Below the pieces are notes generated by a model. That model saw only the letters and a list, made by a program, of their open reading frames with translations. It was not told where the DNA came from and did no database searches. Of a DNA stretch of 64,000 nt, positions 1-13,185 are shown piece by piece. The stretch is taken from positions 693,418 to 757,417 of the forward strand of contig CAJJDP010000004.1 in NCBI GenBank assembly GCA_905182995.1, written 5' to 3'. The translations under genes were made by a program, and so were the position numbers. Source of the stretch: Paramecium octaurelia. Lineage: Eukaryota; Ciliophora; Oligohymenophorea; Peniculida; Parameciidae. Positions within the stretch are counted from its first letter, which is position 1. Every line of letters starts with the position of its first letter.

Positions 1-843
1 ATGTCAATGAAGTATGCTAGAGCAACTACATCAAATGTAGAAAAAGGTATTACCATCATCTGATCTGATTAGAGTTGTCGCGAGAATTAGAGTAAATTAT
101 GGCCTAAAATTAACAATATAGTAAAGAATTAAAAGATGCAATGAATGATATAAAAGAAGATGTTGAAAGAAGTGAAAGAGATTAATCAGTAACCAATTTG
201 CATTATAAGAGGATCAACCTGAAACACAAATGAAAATCAATCAGAGAAATGCATTAACTAGTAAAGTTCAAGAAGTTTTGCATGCTTCTTCTCAAATTTC
301 CATTAAATACAAGACTTGTGTTAGAGAGAAAATTAGGAGGTAAACGAAGATCTTAGATGAAAACGCCTCCGAAGAGTTTTTAGATGAAATATGCAATGAT
401 CCATAAGTATGCGAATTTTAACGAATATCTAACTAGAAAGCAACATAATTATTACAAGGAAAACTCTATGGAGAAGCTCCTTCTGCTATTCTCACAAATA
501 CTGTCTCAGATATATAGGAGAAATACAAAGATATACAATAGTTGGAAAGAGTATTTTCTTTAATTATTAATTAGTCTGTTTAATTAGTATATTAACTATT
601 TGTTGATTTAGCTATCTTAGTTCATGCTTAAGGCTAATAGATCGATAACATAGAAATTAATCTTGACTCAGCTAAAACTTATGTCGGCAAGGCAGAAAAA
701 AGTCTTGTGGATGCAAAGGAAGATCATCAATCAGCTAAAAAGGTATATACCCATTTCATGAATTTTAGAAAATATGTTGTATTATCTTAATTGGTGTAGT
801 AATTTTAGCAGTAATTATAGGACCAGTTGTTGCGACGTCATGA
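1..843 (+). CDS. Syntaxin-type Qa-SNARE, possibly 5' incomplete
   Basis: This is a membrane-fusion SNARE. The C-terminal half has the syntaxin pattern: a coil with LER/SVQLVYQLFVDLAILV, then QGQQIDNIE, YVGKAE and a KKKICCII membrane anchor of about 20 hydrophobic residues ending in VVATS. Upstream helices fit an Habc region. Four introns are needed: 38-63, 189-211 (23 nt, ends GAG), 551-574 and one near 750-775. Without the one at 189-211 the frame breaks. The window starts exactly on an ATG, so the true start may lie outside. Family call is firm from the SNARE motif; the exact member cannot be told. Confidence 0.85.
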
Positions 844-1013
844 ATTTATATTAACAAGTTATTTTTATATATTTTATTGCTCAATTATTTTTATAATTTG
901 TTTTATTTATTTGATATTTGCATTATAATTTTAGAAGATATCTAATAGTATTTTCGGTATAAAAACTATATAAGTCTTTAAAATTTAGAAAAATTTGATC
1001 TAATACTTAAATA

Positions 1014-2813
<1,800 letters not shown>

Positions 2814-2956
2814 TTTAATAATATATATGTTTTATTTCTTTATATTTTTGTTATTTTTTTAATAGAAAATATATTATTATTTGATTATCAAATTTTATCA
2901 TCACCTCACCTAACTCTTTCTTAGAACTATTCTAAATAATATTTAAGAGCTTAATA

Positions 2957-3319
2957 TCATTGTTCACTAGAAGAAAGACATAAAATAGAAATGAATAACA
3001 TAAGAGCGAACAAAATCAAAGATTAGAATTTAGTCCAATAAAAGTTTAGTTATAATCCTCTCATAAAGTAAACCTAAAAGATATATGATTAGAAATCAAA
3101 TGGAAATATTAAACTGTATTCAGAAATAACTTTAAGTCTCCACCTATATTTAGGCCGATTTTTAATTAATTGATTATTTAAGCGTTTTAAATCTTCAAAT
3201 GCCAAAATTATGCAATTATCTAGATTCTCAAGATAATAGAAATAAATAATATATATAATATATATATAAAAATCCAATAATTTTAATTTATTGTTTTAAA
3301 ATCGACATGGATTAATCAT
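2957..3319 (-). CDS. Candidate small membrane protein, uncertain
   Basis: The 490-base gap between the kinase and the next plus-strand gene is mostly AT-rich. On the minus strand one open frame of about 120 codons runs from an ATG at 3319, which lies antisense inside the first codons of the neighbouring gene, to a TGA at 2957. It has a hydrophobic I/Y-rich stretch, then a charged block around ENLDN and RPKYRW, then a second hydrophobic stretch. Because TGA is the only stop, open frames of this length are expected by chance about one time in ten. No homology was recognised. Confidence 0.22.
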
Positions 3320-4204
3320 AATATTCTATTCACTAACTACTACAAACAAAAAGAGATTTATTAAGAGAAACTATAAGAAAAAATGATTTAATGAAAACAT
3401 TAGAAGATAAAAGAATAAAAATTTAATAGAATTAGGAAGATTAGGAATGTTAAATAACTTAATCCAATTCATCAAAAAAGAGGAGAAGAAACAGATAAAA
3501 AATTGAAACAGAAAATACATCAGAAGAAGATGGATTTGATCGATTAACTAAACTTAAATCTAAAAAGAATTTAACTCCAACTTATTTGATATAAATTCTC
3601 GACTATCTTAAAACAGACCCATGCAGCTTTTAAGTAATAAGGATACTTGAATTATGCGAAGGAGCAATTTTAGATGAAAAATTAATAAATTCACCTCTGG
3701 TTCCATATTTAGTTGAAATCATCTTTGTTGTAACTAAATACAAGCAATCAATTCCTTTTAAAGTAATTATTCTCAAAATTTATTTTAGCCTTTACTTTTA
3801 CTCTTAAAAGCTTTTGCCATTCATTAGGAATATATAATTTTGTAATACATTTAAATGTATTTATAAAATAATAAACAAGAAAAGCATGACATTGATTAAT
3901 ATTGCAAACAGAAATATTAATGTTAAGAATAAAATCTGATATATATAATATGCAAGAATTTCAAATATGTAATTGTTATATTTATACTTAGGCCAACCTT
4001 TAAATGTAGCTCTTTTTGTGTGAGACTATTAGAAATAAAGAGATTGTTCAAGCAATATAGTTTTATGGAGGATTCAATTTCGACACAACGATAGAATATC
4101 AAAAGGAATATAGAAGCACTATTAAAAAATTATAGTAATTAGCCGAAATTTTGTTATCAGGGTCTGAATTCTATTTTATGCCGGAGGAAGATTTAAATAT
4201 TTGA
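3307..4204 (+). CDS. Unrecognised protein, helical
   Basis: Begins at the first ATG after an AT-rich leader and ends at TGA 4202-4204, about 275 residues. Two introns restore one frame: GTAATTATT...TTTTAG (26 nt, about 3761-3786) and GTAATTGTT...CTTAG (23 nt, about 3970-3992). The N-terminal 80 residues are Q/K/S-rich and basic; the rest is Leu-rich and looks all-helical, with stretches such as LDYLKTDP and LLLLLKAFAIHQEY that could suit an armadillo-like fold. I do not recognise the family. Two more unknown genes follow on the same strand at short spacing. Confidence 0.65.
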
Positions 4205-4279
4205 TTATGTTTACTTTATTTTATGATTAAACAATAAGCTCAGGTTAATTCAGTATATAATTTGCTATTTTATTATATA

Positions 4280-4888
4280 ATGTAATAAAATTAATGCGTA
4301 TAGACTTCCTCTTTTGAGTTTGCTTTTTAGTTATAAGATCTAATCTACAGAGAAACAAAGCTAAAATCTCCGTCTCTCTAATACAATTTTTCAAAATCAA
4401 CAAAAGCTATTTCAAACTCAAAGTAAATAAAGTAAATAAATTCACATCGAAGTGTTGGTGAAATAAACCCAAATATCTCATCTCCTGCTCCTAAAAAACT
4501 ATTAGGTAAGCCAGTTGAAGGAAGAGCATTGCTGGCTAATTTGATGTTTCCGAGTCAAGTCAAAATGAAAGTGTCAATTATCGAATAAAACAAAGAGAAA
4601 AAGGATTTACAAACTTCAAAAAATATTCATATGGCAAGAAGGCTTAGTCAATATAATTAAAATGAGTCTAAATCATGTAAATAGTTTGAATGGATCAATA
4701 AATTTAATTTACAATTGCAAAAGTGCAATTATTATGTGAACAATGAAAAATCAGTAAAATTAAAAACACATAGAAAAAGACAGTTATCTGTACTGGATGA
4801 TGTTCAACCTATTAGTTCTCGAAATCTTTTTGTAAATGGAACTTAGAGTCACTTTTCAAGTCGAGACAAGACACCAAATAAAAAATGA
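4280..4888 (+). CDS. Unrecognised Ser/Lys-rich protein
   Basis: About 200 residues, polar, Ser/Lys/Asn-rich and probably largely disordered. The only ordered-looking parts are short, for example FEFAFQLQDLIYRET near the start and KPVEGRALLANLMFP in the middle. An in-frame ATG at 4223 would add 19 residues but that leader is AT-rich and looks like 5' UTR, so 4280 is preferred. It ends at TGA 4886-4888, only 11 bases before the next ATG. No domain was recognised. Confidence 0.55.
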
Positions 4889-4899
4889 TTAAATTAAAT

Positions 4900-6833
4900 A
4901 TGAATACTAAAATAACTTTGCGTAATTCAAAACAAAATAGCTTTCTTAATTCAGTCTAAACTACACACAGACACACATTGTCCTAGGGTTTAGAACTCAA
5001 GTTGGAATCGCCTACAAATAGAGAAACTTCTGGATTCACTTCTTTTTAATCTTTGAAATCTTCATCGATTCATCTTAAAAAATTAGTGAAATCTCCAACT
5101 TCTTAAATAAAATCTGCTAGATAATTTGATTTAAATGAAAACTTTCTTAATCAAAGAACCTCGATAGTGTAAATGATGCAAACATTTTCAAATAATTATG
5201 AAATTATATAATAATCAGAACCTTTAGAAAATATTGACTTGTAAAAACTCTTTCCAGTAGAAGAACAAAAGAAATCCTAAAACAATGAAATAGTTCCTAA
5301 TGAATCAAAGTTAAGAATATTTGAGTTAAAACAAGAGAGCAATAATTGGATCTCAATTAATAGATTTAGATTTAATTACTTTTCAATTAAAATATAAGGT
5401 TAGGAATCACCAATACAGGTGTATGTAAAATGTGATTTATCAAGATTGCTCAATTATCGAATGTATATATCTACAACTGCTTCATTCCCAACCAAATTCA
5501 ATTGTGAAGCTGTTGTATAATCTAAATATTTTAAATATTAAGACAAAAAGCATAATGATAAATTCTAGGATAAGTTCCTATATATAGCAATATACTCTGA
5601 AGAAGACTGTGAAATTTCAATATCATTTCTATATGGAAATCAAAGCATTAAAAAATAAAAGCCTAAGAGACAAAAGCCAAATTACGATAAGTATAAATAT
5701 TGGTGGCAGCAGTAAAAATTTGATATGAGTTGCGAAACTGATAAGATCAACAGTAATCTTGATACTAGATAATATTCAAGAGAAGCTAGAAAAGAGAAAT
5801 TAATACAATCCTAAGATTAATTAGATCTAAGAATGAAAAATGCAATGAGTAAAAAAAAAGAGCTTTGTGAGGATAAAAAAATGGATTTATTGTCAAAGTA
5901 TTAAGCAAGTGAAGCCTTAAAAGAAATTAGAAATCAATAAAAGCTTAAATAAAGAATTAGATAGGCCATAACGAAATTTCAAATCAGTTGGCTTGGTGTA
6001 TTTTTACTTATACATCTGGCTGAAAATATGAAATCTATGTTAGATGTATTTAATATGATATTTTTAATTAGGAAGCAAAAAAAAGAAGTAAATATCTAGC
6101 CAAGGGAAGACTAATCGTATGGAAATATAGAACTACAACGATGATCAAAATAAAAGAGAGTGGGCAAAATGTTGATTAGAGGAACTTATTTAAATTATGT
6201 ATGACTATGTGTATGTTTGCATCTCACAACAAAAAGAGAATTAAGACTGATGTGTCTAAAGTGCTAAGATACTTTTTGACTTTAACTCATTAATATTGCC
6301 ATTTCATATAAAAACATCAGGAACTAACATATAAAGGTATGCAATCATTATGTTTTAGTAAATTATGTAAAAAGAGTGTTTAGAAATCTAAAATAAAAAG
6401 AAAAAGCATATAAGGATAGATTATGGAGAATTCTAAATAAATATGCCTAAGAAATACTTCATACTTTGGGAGCACACTTCACCAATCCAAAAAAGCGAAC
6501 ATATATCATCGATAGGTAATTAATTGTCATATCAAGAGCTCAGCACTATAAAAAGCAATGGAAGATTTTTTATGTTAGAAAAAAAGGAAATGCCAACAAT
6601 TTATTTAAGGCTATGTCAGAGAAAAAGATTAAAAATAAGTAAACTTACTATTTATAAAAACTAAGAAAGTAGTTGACCTTGCTTTGAATATGATGCAGCC
6701 AGAAATGTTTGACACTCCTTCATATGATGATCTATATGGAATTTTTCGTACTTACATTCATTACAAAAAAATGACTTCTCAACAATCGCAATAGTAATAG
6801 CTAAAATCTTAATAATTATAATAGTAAGAATGA
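4900..6833 (+). CDS. Unrecognised large protein, cytoskeleton-like composition
   Basis: About 635 residues in one frame after removal of a single 26-nt intron at 6046-6071. The first 130 residues are Ser/Thr-rich and disordered. A globular part follows with WISINRFRFNYFSIK and YVKCDLSRLLNYR, a WWQQ element, a long K/E/R coiled coil and then a helical domain (TYKGMQSLCFSKLCKKS, SALQKAMEDFLC, PEMFDTPSYDDLYGIF). The C terminus is a Q-rich tail (SQQSQQQQLKSQQLQQQE). A tempting second intron near 6337 was rejected because the unspliced frame continues. I do not recognise the family. Confidence 0.65.
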
Positions 6834-6919
6834 TAATTTTGATATTTATATATTTAAATTTAGTATTTAACTGTAAGATGTGTTATTAGATAATTAAATT
6901 GAACAATTTTTTGATTTAA

Positions 6920-7296
6920 TCATTTGAATTATAAGTTATTAGAATTGTAATTTCCTTTGGATATTTATGGTAATCCTAAGGAATATTTTTATAATATCTC
7001 TTACTAATCTAAATAATTTTTTAATTTGCAACTTAAATTATTTAAATCATACTATGTGAGTGATATTGATTTATAAACATTAAAAAGAGTAGAATAAATA
7101 ATTTCTATTTTCATTATCAAGTACACAAGCTGCATATAAAAATGGTTATTGAAGATTTTACATATTGATTACAATTATTTCGATTATTTATATTCTTGAA
7201 ATGATTTTAATCAACTAAGTTAATAGTGCTAATTATAAAATTTCTGTAAATATATTTTCTTTTTTATATTTTTTAAGAAAATCTTTTGCTAATCAT
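6920..7296 (-). CDS. Small unrecognised protein
   Basis: Reads from ATG 7296 with a basic start (MISKRFSQKIQKRKY) to TGA at 6920-6922, about 114 residues after removing one 32-nt intron of the form GTAAAATCTT...TGCAG. The second exon has well-formed coding character: STLFNVYKSISLTQ, DLNNLSCKLKNYLDQQE, KYSLGLPQISKGN. Nothing on the plus strand competes. No family was recognised. It lies tail-to-tail with the previous gene (87 bases between them). Confidence 0.45.
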
Positions 7297-7685
7297 TTTA
7301 TAAATTCATTATTAACAATGAAGTAAATAGATTGAGGGGAAGTTGATAGAGATAATTATTTAGTCTAGCTCTGAAGAACGTAAAGCTCGCACAGAAGAAA
7401 GTTGAAATAAATTTGAAATATCAATTAAACGGTGAATCTAAGAGTAATAGTCAATTGTGGAACCGAATTATAATTACAATACTAATTAGTCTAAATTTAT
7501 ATAATAATAATCTGAATTTAAATAAGTATGTTATGTTAAATTGTAGTATATTATTTTTTAGTAGGAAAATGAACTAAGGTATAATGAAAGTTGTAGTGTT
7601 CACTAACAGTATAATTACCCTAAATAATTATGAAATTAATTATTCTGCTCTAGGTTTAACCAATAAATATAAATTAATATAAAAG
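7297..7685 (+). other. Gap with a possible short plus-strand coding exon
   Basis: A 390-base stretch upstream of the MORN gene. From about 7340 to TGA 7631-7633 one plus-strand frame reads like protein: SSSEERKARTEE, then SIVEPNYNYNTNQSKF, QQQSEFKQ and ENELRYNESCSVHQQYNYPKQL. It needs one unusually long intron (about 42 nt, 7401-7442) to skip two TGAs, and I could not find a convincing ATG. It may be a small gene, a remnant, or 5' sequence of the MORN gene. Confidence 0.25.
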
Positions 7686-8639
7686 ATGGGCTAGAGTTGT
7701 GCATCTTGCTAGCATAAAGATGAAGTTACTCCTGGCTAAAACGGTATTGAGCTGAAAGATTAATTTGCAGAAGAAGACCTAGACGACAGTTAAGAGTTTG
7801 ATGCTAGTATTATATTATTATAGTCGAGAAAGTCCTCCTTCTACTTATTAATGTAAAACGATGGAAGCTGATATACTGCAGTTTTAAAAGATTATCTCAA
7901 AGGTGAAGGAAGAGGACTACGTAGAGGAACAGAAAGAATAATAAATAATTTTCGATGATTAATCTCGATATTTGGGAAGTATAGTAGATGGAAAAGCAAA
8001 TGGGTTTGGAAAGTTATGGTTAGAAAATGGAGACTTTTATTAAGGTGATTTTGTAGAGAATATGATGGAAGGAAATGGAACTTTTAATTACTTGAAAGGT
8101 CCAATTTACGAAGGGTAGTTTAAGTCAAATAAACCAGACGGTTATGGGGTAGAAACCTGGCCAGATGGATCAATATATGAAGGAGAATTTAAAGGAGGCA
8201 GAAAACATGGAAAAGGTTGTTATAAATGGCATTAAGGATGTGTTTATAATGGAGATTGGAAGGATAATATGATACATGGTGTAGGAAAATATGAATGGCC
8301 TGATGGAAGGGTATGGTATAGTAAATATTGCAGTCTTATTCTGGGAGTTGGATTAAAAATTAAATGCACGGTCGAGGGAAATATGTATGGAAAGATGGAA
8401 AGTGTTATGATGGAGAGTACTAAAATGATAAAAAATGTGGTTTCGGCATATTCTATTGGCCCGATGGAAAATAGTTCTAAGGTCAATGGTTTAATGGAAG
8501 ACAGCATGGGAAAGGATTAATGATAGGGAAAGATGGTAAGAAAAAGATAGGTTCTTGGTTAGAAGGAAAATTAGTGGGCTCCATAGAGGATGAAAATTTC
8601 TAAATAATGCCAGAAGGTTGGATTTTATAATAATAATGA
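7686..8639 (+). CDS. MORN-repeat protein with N-terminal acylation signal
   Basis: Starts MGQSCASC, which fits N-myristoylation at Gly2 with nearby palmitoylatable cysteines, so membrane attachment is likely. An acidic, Q-rich linker is followed by about nine MORN repeats with the usual core, for example YLGSIVDGKANGFGKL, YEGQFKSNKPDGYG, YEGEFKGGRKHGKG and YDGEYQNDKKCGFG. MORN repeats bind membranes or organise cortical scaffolds. A 23-nt intron at 8311-8333 (GTATGG...TTGCAG) is required in the middle of a repeat; it ends in CAG, not TAG. A very short intron of about 19 nt near 7790-7808 is also needed. The C terminus ends in a Q run. Confidence 0.85.
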
Positions 8640-8784
8640 TCTTATTTGTATCATTCTTTAAACTACAACTTAATTTATGAGAGTGTATTCTTATTCAGCA
8701 AAGCAATATAAAGGTAGAATGGAAGTATAATTGGTACTAAGCGAATAAGTTTGATATTTATAATAAACCTCCAAATTATTAAAA

Positions 8785-9792
8785 ATGAAAATTAAAAGAC
8801 ACGCCGAACATATATCTGATGATTCTGGGCAAACTTTCTTCGAAGTGTTCTAAAAAGCAATTTCCAAATATGAAGTTGAGAACCAAAAGTCATATCCCAA
8901 GCAAGATAGCGATAGATTCACTCTATATGAGGATTTGAAGTTAATCTTAGAACTATCTAAAGTCACCTAGATTGAACCATAACATTTTGATAGAATAGCA
9001 GCTCTACTTAAAAGATCTAAAGCCGTCTTAAGGAGAAGGTAATTAATCAAATAAGCTTAGATATCAAGAGTATTTGAAAAATATAAATCAAGAGGATTTA
9101 TAAGTAATATTTTCCTATTTACAACATTATGGTGCCTATGGATACCTAATTTTTGTTCTTGAGGATGGAACATAGAAATTATTAGATATAGAGCCTTTAA
9201 AGCAAAAGGAAACTCCGATAAAGACTCCAATTCAAACCCCAATCAAATAATTAACAAAGCAAACCTCACATGCACCTGTGATAAACGAATAGAAAAATCC
9301 CTCACATTAATAGTCATAATAATAATAGCCATAACAATAACAATAATTAATAGAACCAGAATCCTAAAAGAAGGTAAAACCTAATAACAAATTTTAATTG
9401 TCTGCAAAGTAAAATGATATTTATAATCTAGTTCAAAATATGATGTTTCAAACAAAAAAATGAATGCCTTTAAGTAAGAATCGGTAGTTCTAGACTCAGA
9501 GTAGAAACATGAACATGAGGAGCTGAAATTTACACTGAAAACACTGTCTGAAACATTAAAAATTTCATATTAAGAATTATGCCAAAGAATGTTTTAATGT
9601 TCAGGAGATTTGAATACACTTTTGGATGTTTATCTAAATCATTAAGAAAATTTGTTATGGACAAAGGAAGCTGATGATGCTTTGAAAGCTTATCTGGTGG
9701 AGGAAAACTAATTTGAAAAGCAAAAATTAAGGGCAATCCTTCATGGAGAAGAATAGATATAGAAGAGAAAGGAATGGTTACATGGAAAATGA
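8785..9792 (+). CDS. Rap1-like telomere protein (Myb-like domain plus RCT-like C terminus)
   Basis: About 320 residues after removing introns 9039-9060 and 9409-9431. Residues about 45-105 form a Myb/SANT-like helix set (RFTLYEDLKLILELSK ... IAALLKRSKAVLRRRYQEYL). A Pro/Thr/Gln linker with repeated TPI units follows. The last 70 residues resemble the Rap1 C-terminal (RCT) domain of TERF2IP: a CSGDLNTLLDVYL helix, LLWTKEADDALKAYL matching the conserved WS(R/K)xDD region, and a terminal KRKEWLHGK. In other eukaryotes Rap1 docks to TRF2 or double-strand telomere proteins. No N-terminal BRCT is seen. Rap1 identity is my inference from pattern memory; a generic Myb protein is the alternative. Confidence 0.55.
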
Positions 9793-9857
9793 AAGGATGT
9801 AGTTTAAAAGAATTTATGATATTTAACAATTAAATTTTAAATAACTTAATCAAAAAC

Positions 9858-10738
9858 TCATTTATGTGCAGTAGCATCCATTTTAAGAATATCTGATGGC
9901 AACATGATGTGATTTCTAGATTCAGCTAGAATGGCAGATATTTCTCTTGCATATTCTATTCTTCTGACATCCAAGAAGGCTAAAAGATCATTAAATACAC
10001 AAAATACCTGGATTAGTTAAGGCAGATTTTCCTACTAATTCAATAGATTTGGCTTCTCCCAAGGCCTTAATAACAATACTTTTCTTGGCTTCTCTTGCTT
10101 ATTCAACAACAAACTTTGCTCTTTCAGCTTCCTGTTGAGCAACTTATTTAGCTTCAATTGCATCCAAGTATTCTTTTCCAAAAGTGAGTTCTGTGATTGA
10201 TACATCGTCTATTGCAATTTTGAATTAGGCTGCTCTTTAGTCTAGGGCTTGTCTGATTCTGAATGAAACCTAATCTCTTTGACTCATCAATTATGAGGCA
10301 GTGTATTAGGCCACAACAGATCTCATTGTTTCATTAACAATGGATGGCAAGACTTTTTCATCATAATCAATTCCCAAAGTTCTGTATATGGTTGGAAGAT
10401 CATCACTGTAAGGTCTATGGAGTACTCTGAGAGTCAATAGAACATTTTGCATATCTTTTAGAATAATTTGAAAAGGAGATACCTCTATTGGCTGTATTGG
10501 CCTTGATTTATCTGGGTCTCGTCTAGATATTATAATCAATGGGGGTCTCAAAGTAGGGAATTCTGAAATGCCATCCTTCCTTGTACTTTTCTTCTTGGAG
10601 TCCAAAAAACTTGCTGAATTTGATAGCACAATGTCCAGGCTCGACAGTGAAAAAGCAATTTTTAACCAAGACTATGCCGAATATACCTGCTGTTCCAAGA
10701 CTTATAAGCATTTTTAACGATTCTACTTAGGCAGCCAT
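9858..10738 (-). CDS. PHB2: Prohibitin-2
   Basis: Inner mitochondrial membrane scaffold that forms rings with prohibitin-1. A hydrophobic anchor near residues 13-31 precedes [15 protein letters not shown] and [19 protein letters not shown], then the SPFH body ([35 protein letters not shown]) and the coiled coil ending [12 protein letters not shown], all typical of PHB2. Length about 275 residues is normal. Two introns are needed: 10455-10482, which ends AAG on the coding strand, and one near 9990-10017 ending TAG. The gene is divergent from XRN2 with about 42 bases between starts. Confidence 0.93.
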
Positions 10739-10780
10739 CTATCTTAGATTATATTTGTGTTGGAAATTTAATTAATTAAA

Positions 10781-13185
10781 ATGGGAGTCCCCGCATTCTT
10801 TAGATGGCTATGTGCCAGAAATCCAAAGGCTCTTTTAGAAGTCTTGGAAAATTCCGATGAATCCTGCTTATCAAGCAACCCAGATATTGATAATCTGTAC
10901 CTTGATATGAATGGTATCATCCATCCCTGCTCTCATCCTGATTAAGGAGGCATTCCAATCCCAGTCACATATGATGACATGTTTGTGAATGTATTTCACT
11001 ACATAGATCGTTTAGTTGATATTGTTCGTCCAAAGGAATTGATATACATGGCCATTGACGGTGTAGCACCAAGAGCCAAATTGAATTAGCAGAGAAGTTT
11101 AAAAATTACAATAAATCTATAGGTCGTAGATTTAGAGCAGCATAAGAATCCATAAGAATTCAAAAGGAAAAGGAACGCTTACGAGATTACTGGAGAACTC
11201 AAGGCTTGAATTCGGATGCTTTGAATACTTATATTGAGAAAAACTTCGACAGCAACTAAATCACTCCAGGAACTGAATTCATGCAAAAGTTAAACATTGC
11301 CTTGCAGTATTACATTTACGATAGAATGAACAATGTAACAATAAATTTCACATTATATTAGAATCCTCTATTTAGGAACATTCTTATCATATTTAATGAT
11401 TCAAGCATTCCAGGAGAAGGAGAACACAAAATCCTTTAATTTGTGAGAGATCAAAGAAAACAAATGAATTATAAAACAGTTAGACATTGTTTGTATGGAG
11501 CAGATGCTGATTTAATAATGTTGGGTTTGAGTACACATGAGCCATATTTTTATGTGATAAGAGAAACAATAATGGCCAATGATGATAAACAATGCTCCAT
11601 TTGTTAATAAAAAGGTCATTTCTTTACTGATTGTAAAAAAAGAGAGAAGGTGATCGATGATTTGAATGGGGAAATTAAGCAATATAATTAGATTCAATAA
11701 CAACAAAAGATTAAATTAATTTAAGTTGATTTCTAAATATTGCAACTTAACATAGTTAGGGAATTTTTATATTTTGAGACTAGAGATTTACAAGCTTCAT
11801 TGAAAGGCTAATATGATTTAGAAAGAATCATTGATGATTTTGTATTTATGTGTTTTTTAGTCGGAAATGATTTTCTACCTCATATTCCTTGTTTGAAGAT
11901 AACTGAAGGAGGTATTGATTGTCTACTGATTATATATAAAACAATTCTGTCATAAATAGGAGATTACTTAACAAATTGTGGAGAATTGAATTTGTAATAG
12001 ACGAATTAATTTCTATTTCATGTTGGATTAATTGAAGATGAACTCATCAAGGGTTAGGAGAAAAAGAAGGAAATAGTTAAGAATAGAAGAGAAAGAAATG
12101 CAGAAATGAGAGAATAAAAGGTTTTGATGGCTCCTGAGTTCAGTATTGTAGATACATAGAAAGAGATTTTATCGAAGTTTAAATCTGCATTGAAGGAGAA
12201 ATTGACAGAAATTAATCAATAAGAAATTGATTAAGCATAATCAGCAAAATCATCCTAAGAATTGAAAAAATGGAAAGCTGTTAGTTACAAGTAAAGATAT
12301 TACTAAGAGAAATTTGGAATAAAACCTGCTTAATTCAGTGAATTTCAACATAGAATAAAGATATCATATTTGGAAGCATTGGCATGGACATTAAAATATT
12401 ATTATTAAGGATGTGTAGATTGGGGATGGTTCTATCCTTATCATTATGCACCATTTGCTTAAGACCTGACCAATTTGGATTAATGCATGTTTGAATTTTC
12501 ACTCAATACTCCTTTTAAACCATATTAATAATTATTAGCAGTGTTACCTCCTCAATCAGCCTAATTTCTACCCAGACCTTATTAATAATTGATGTTGGAG
12601 ACTTCATCACCTATAGCTGATTTCTATCCAACTGATTTTGTGGTTGATTTGAAGGGCAAGAAATTTGCATGGCTTGGAGAAGTAGTATTGCCATTTGTTG
12701 ATGCTGATAGACTAATAAAGGCAAGTAACATAGGTGTGAATTTATCTAAATTGGAATAAGAAAGAGATAGATTAGGACAAACATTGATCTTTAGTCTTAA
12801 GAAACATGAAATCTTTAATTTCTAATAGTGTCATATCCAAGTGTAAGTTGATTGGTTACCTCGTTTTCCAGTTGGAAGTGAAATCAAATCACCCATACCT
12901 ACTATGGGAAACATCTTCAATAATTAAATTATTTGTGGGGCCTTATTGAAAACTATGATTGAAAGTGATGAATCATTTATCTAGAATCAGATTAGGAAGG
13001 GAACTATTATGCCACCAGAATTCTTGGATGAATATTATATGAATTAATGTGAGTAGAATAAGAGATCGTTTGGAGGTGAAGCTGTAAGAAGAATAGTGTA
13101 TTCGATTTTGGGAGTCAAATAATTCAGGAGATTAGATAGATCACAAGACGATTTTGATTAAATAAAAAAATAAACAAAGTTATGA
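10781..13185 (+). CDS. XRN2: 5'-3' exoribonuclease XRN2/Rat1
   Basis: Nuclear exonuclease of RNA termination and decay. It opens [16 protein letters not shown] with [15 protein letters not shown] and [18 protein letters not shown], the classic XRN N-terminus, after removal of a 26-nt intron at 11097-11122. Later [20 protein letters not shown] and [10 protein letters not shown] supply the acidic metal ligands. A CCHC zinc knuckle ([14 protein letters not shown]), present in XRN2 but not XRN1, supports the nuclear form. About 790 residues is short for the family. Its TGA (13183-13185) overlaps the ATG of the misato gene by three bases (ATGA). Confidence 0.93.

Noticed and set aside
6337-6358. 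A candidate 22-nt intron GTATGC...TTTTAG in the 4.9-6.8 kb gene.
   Set aside because: Removing it leads to stops in all later reading; leaving it in gives one long coding frame to 6833.
8244-8520. ORFs on both strands inside the MORN gene.
   Set aside because: Both come from reading through or opposite the MORN repeats without splicing the 23-nt intron.
9454-9463. An apparent homopolymer frameshift at AAAAAAA-TGA in the Rap1-like gene.
   Set aside because: A 23-nt intron at 9409-9431 restores the frame without any shift.
10306-10629. A long minus-strand ORF in the standard code reading through the prohibitin gene.
   Set aside because: It merges a wrong-frame 5' part with true prohibitin sequence across an unspliced intron.
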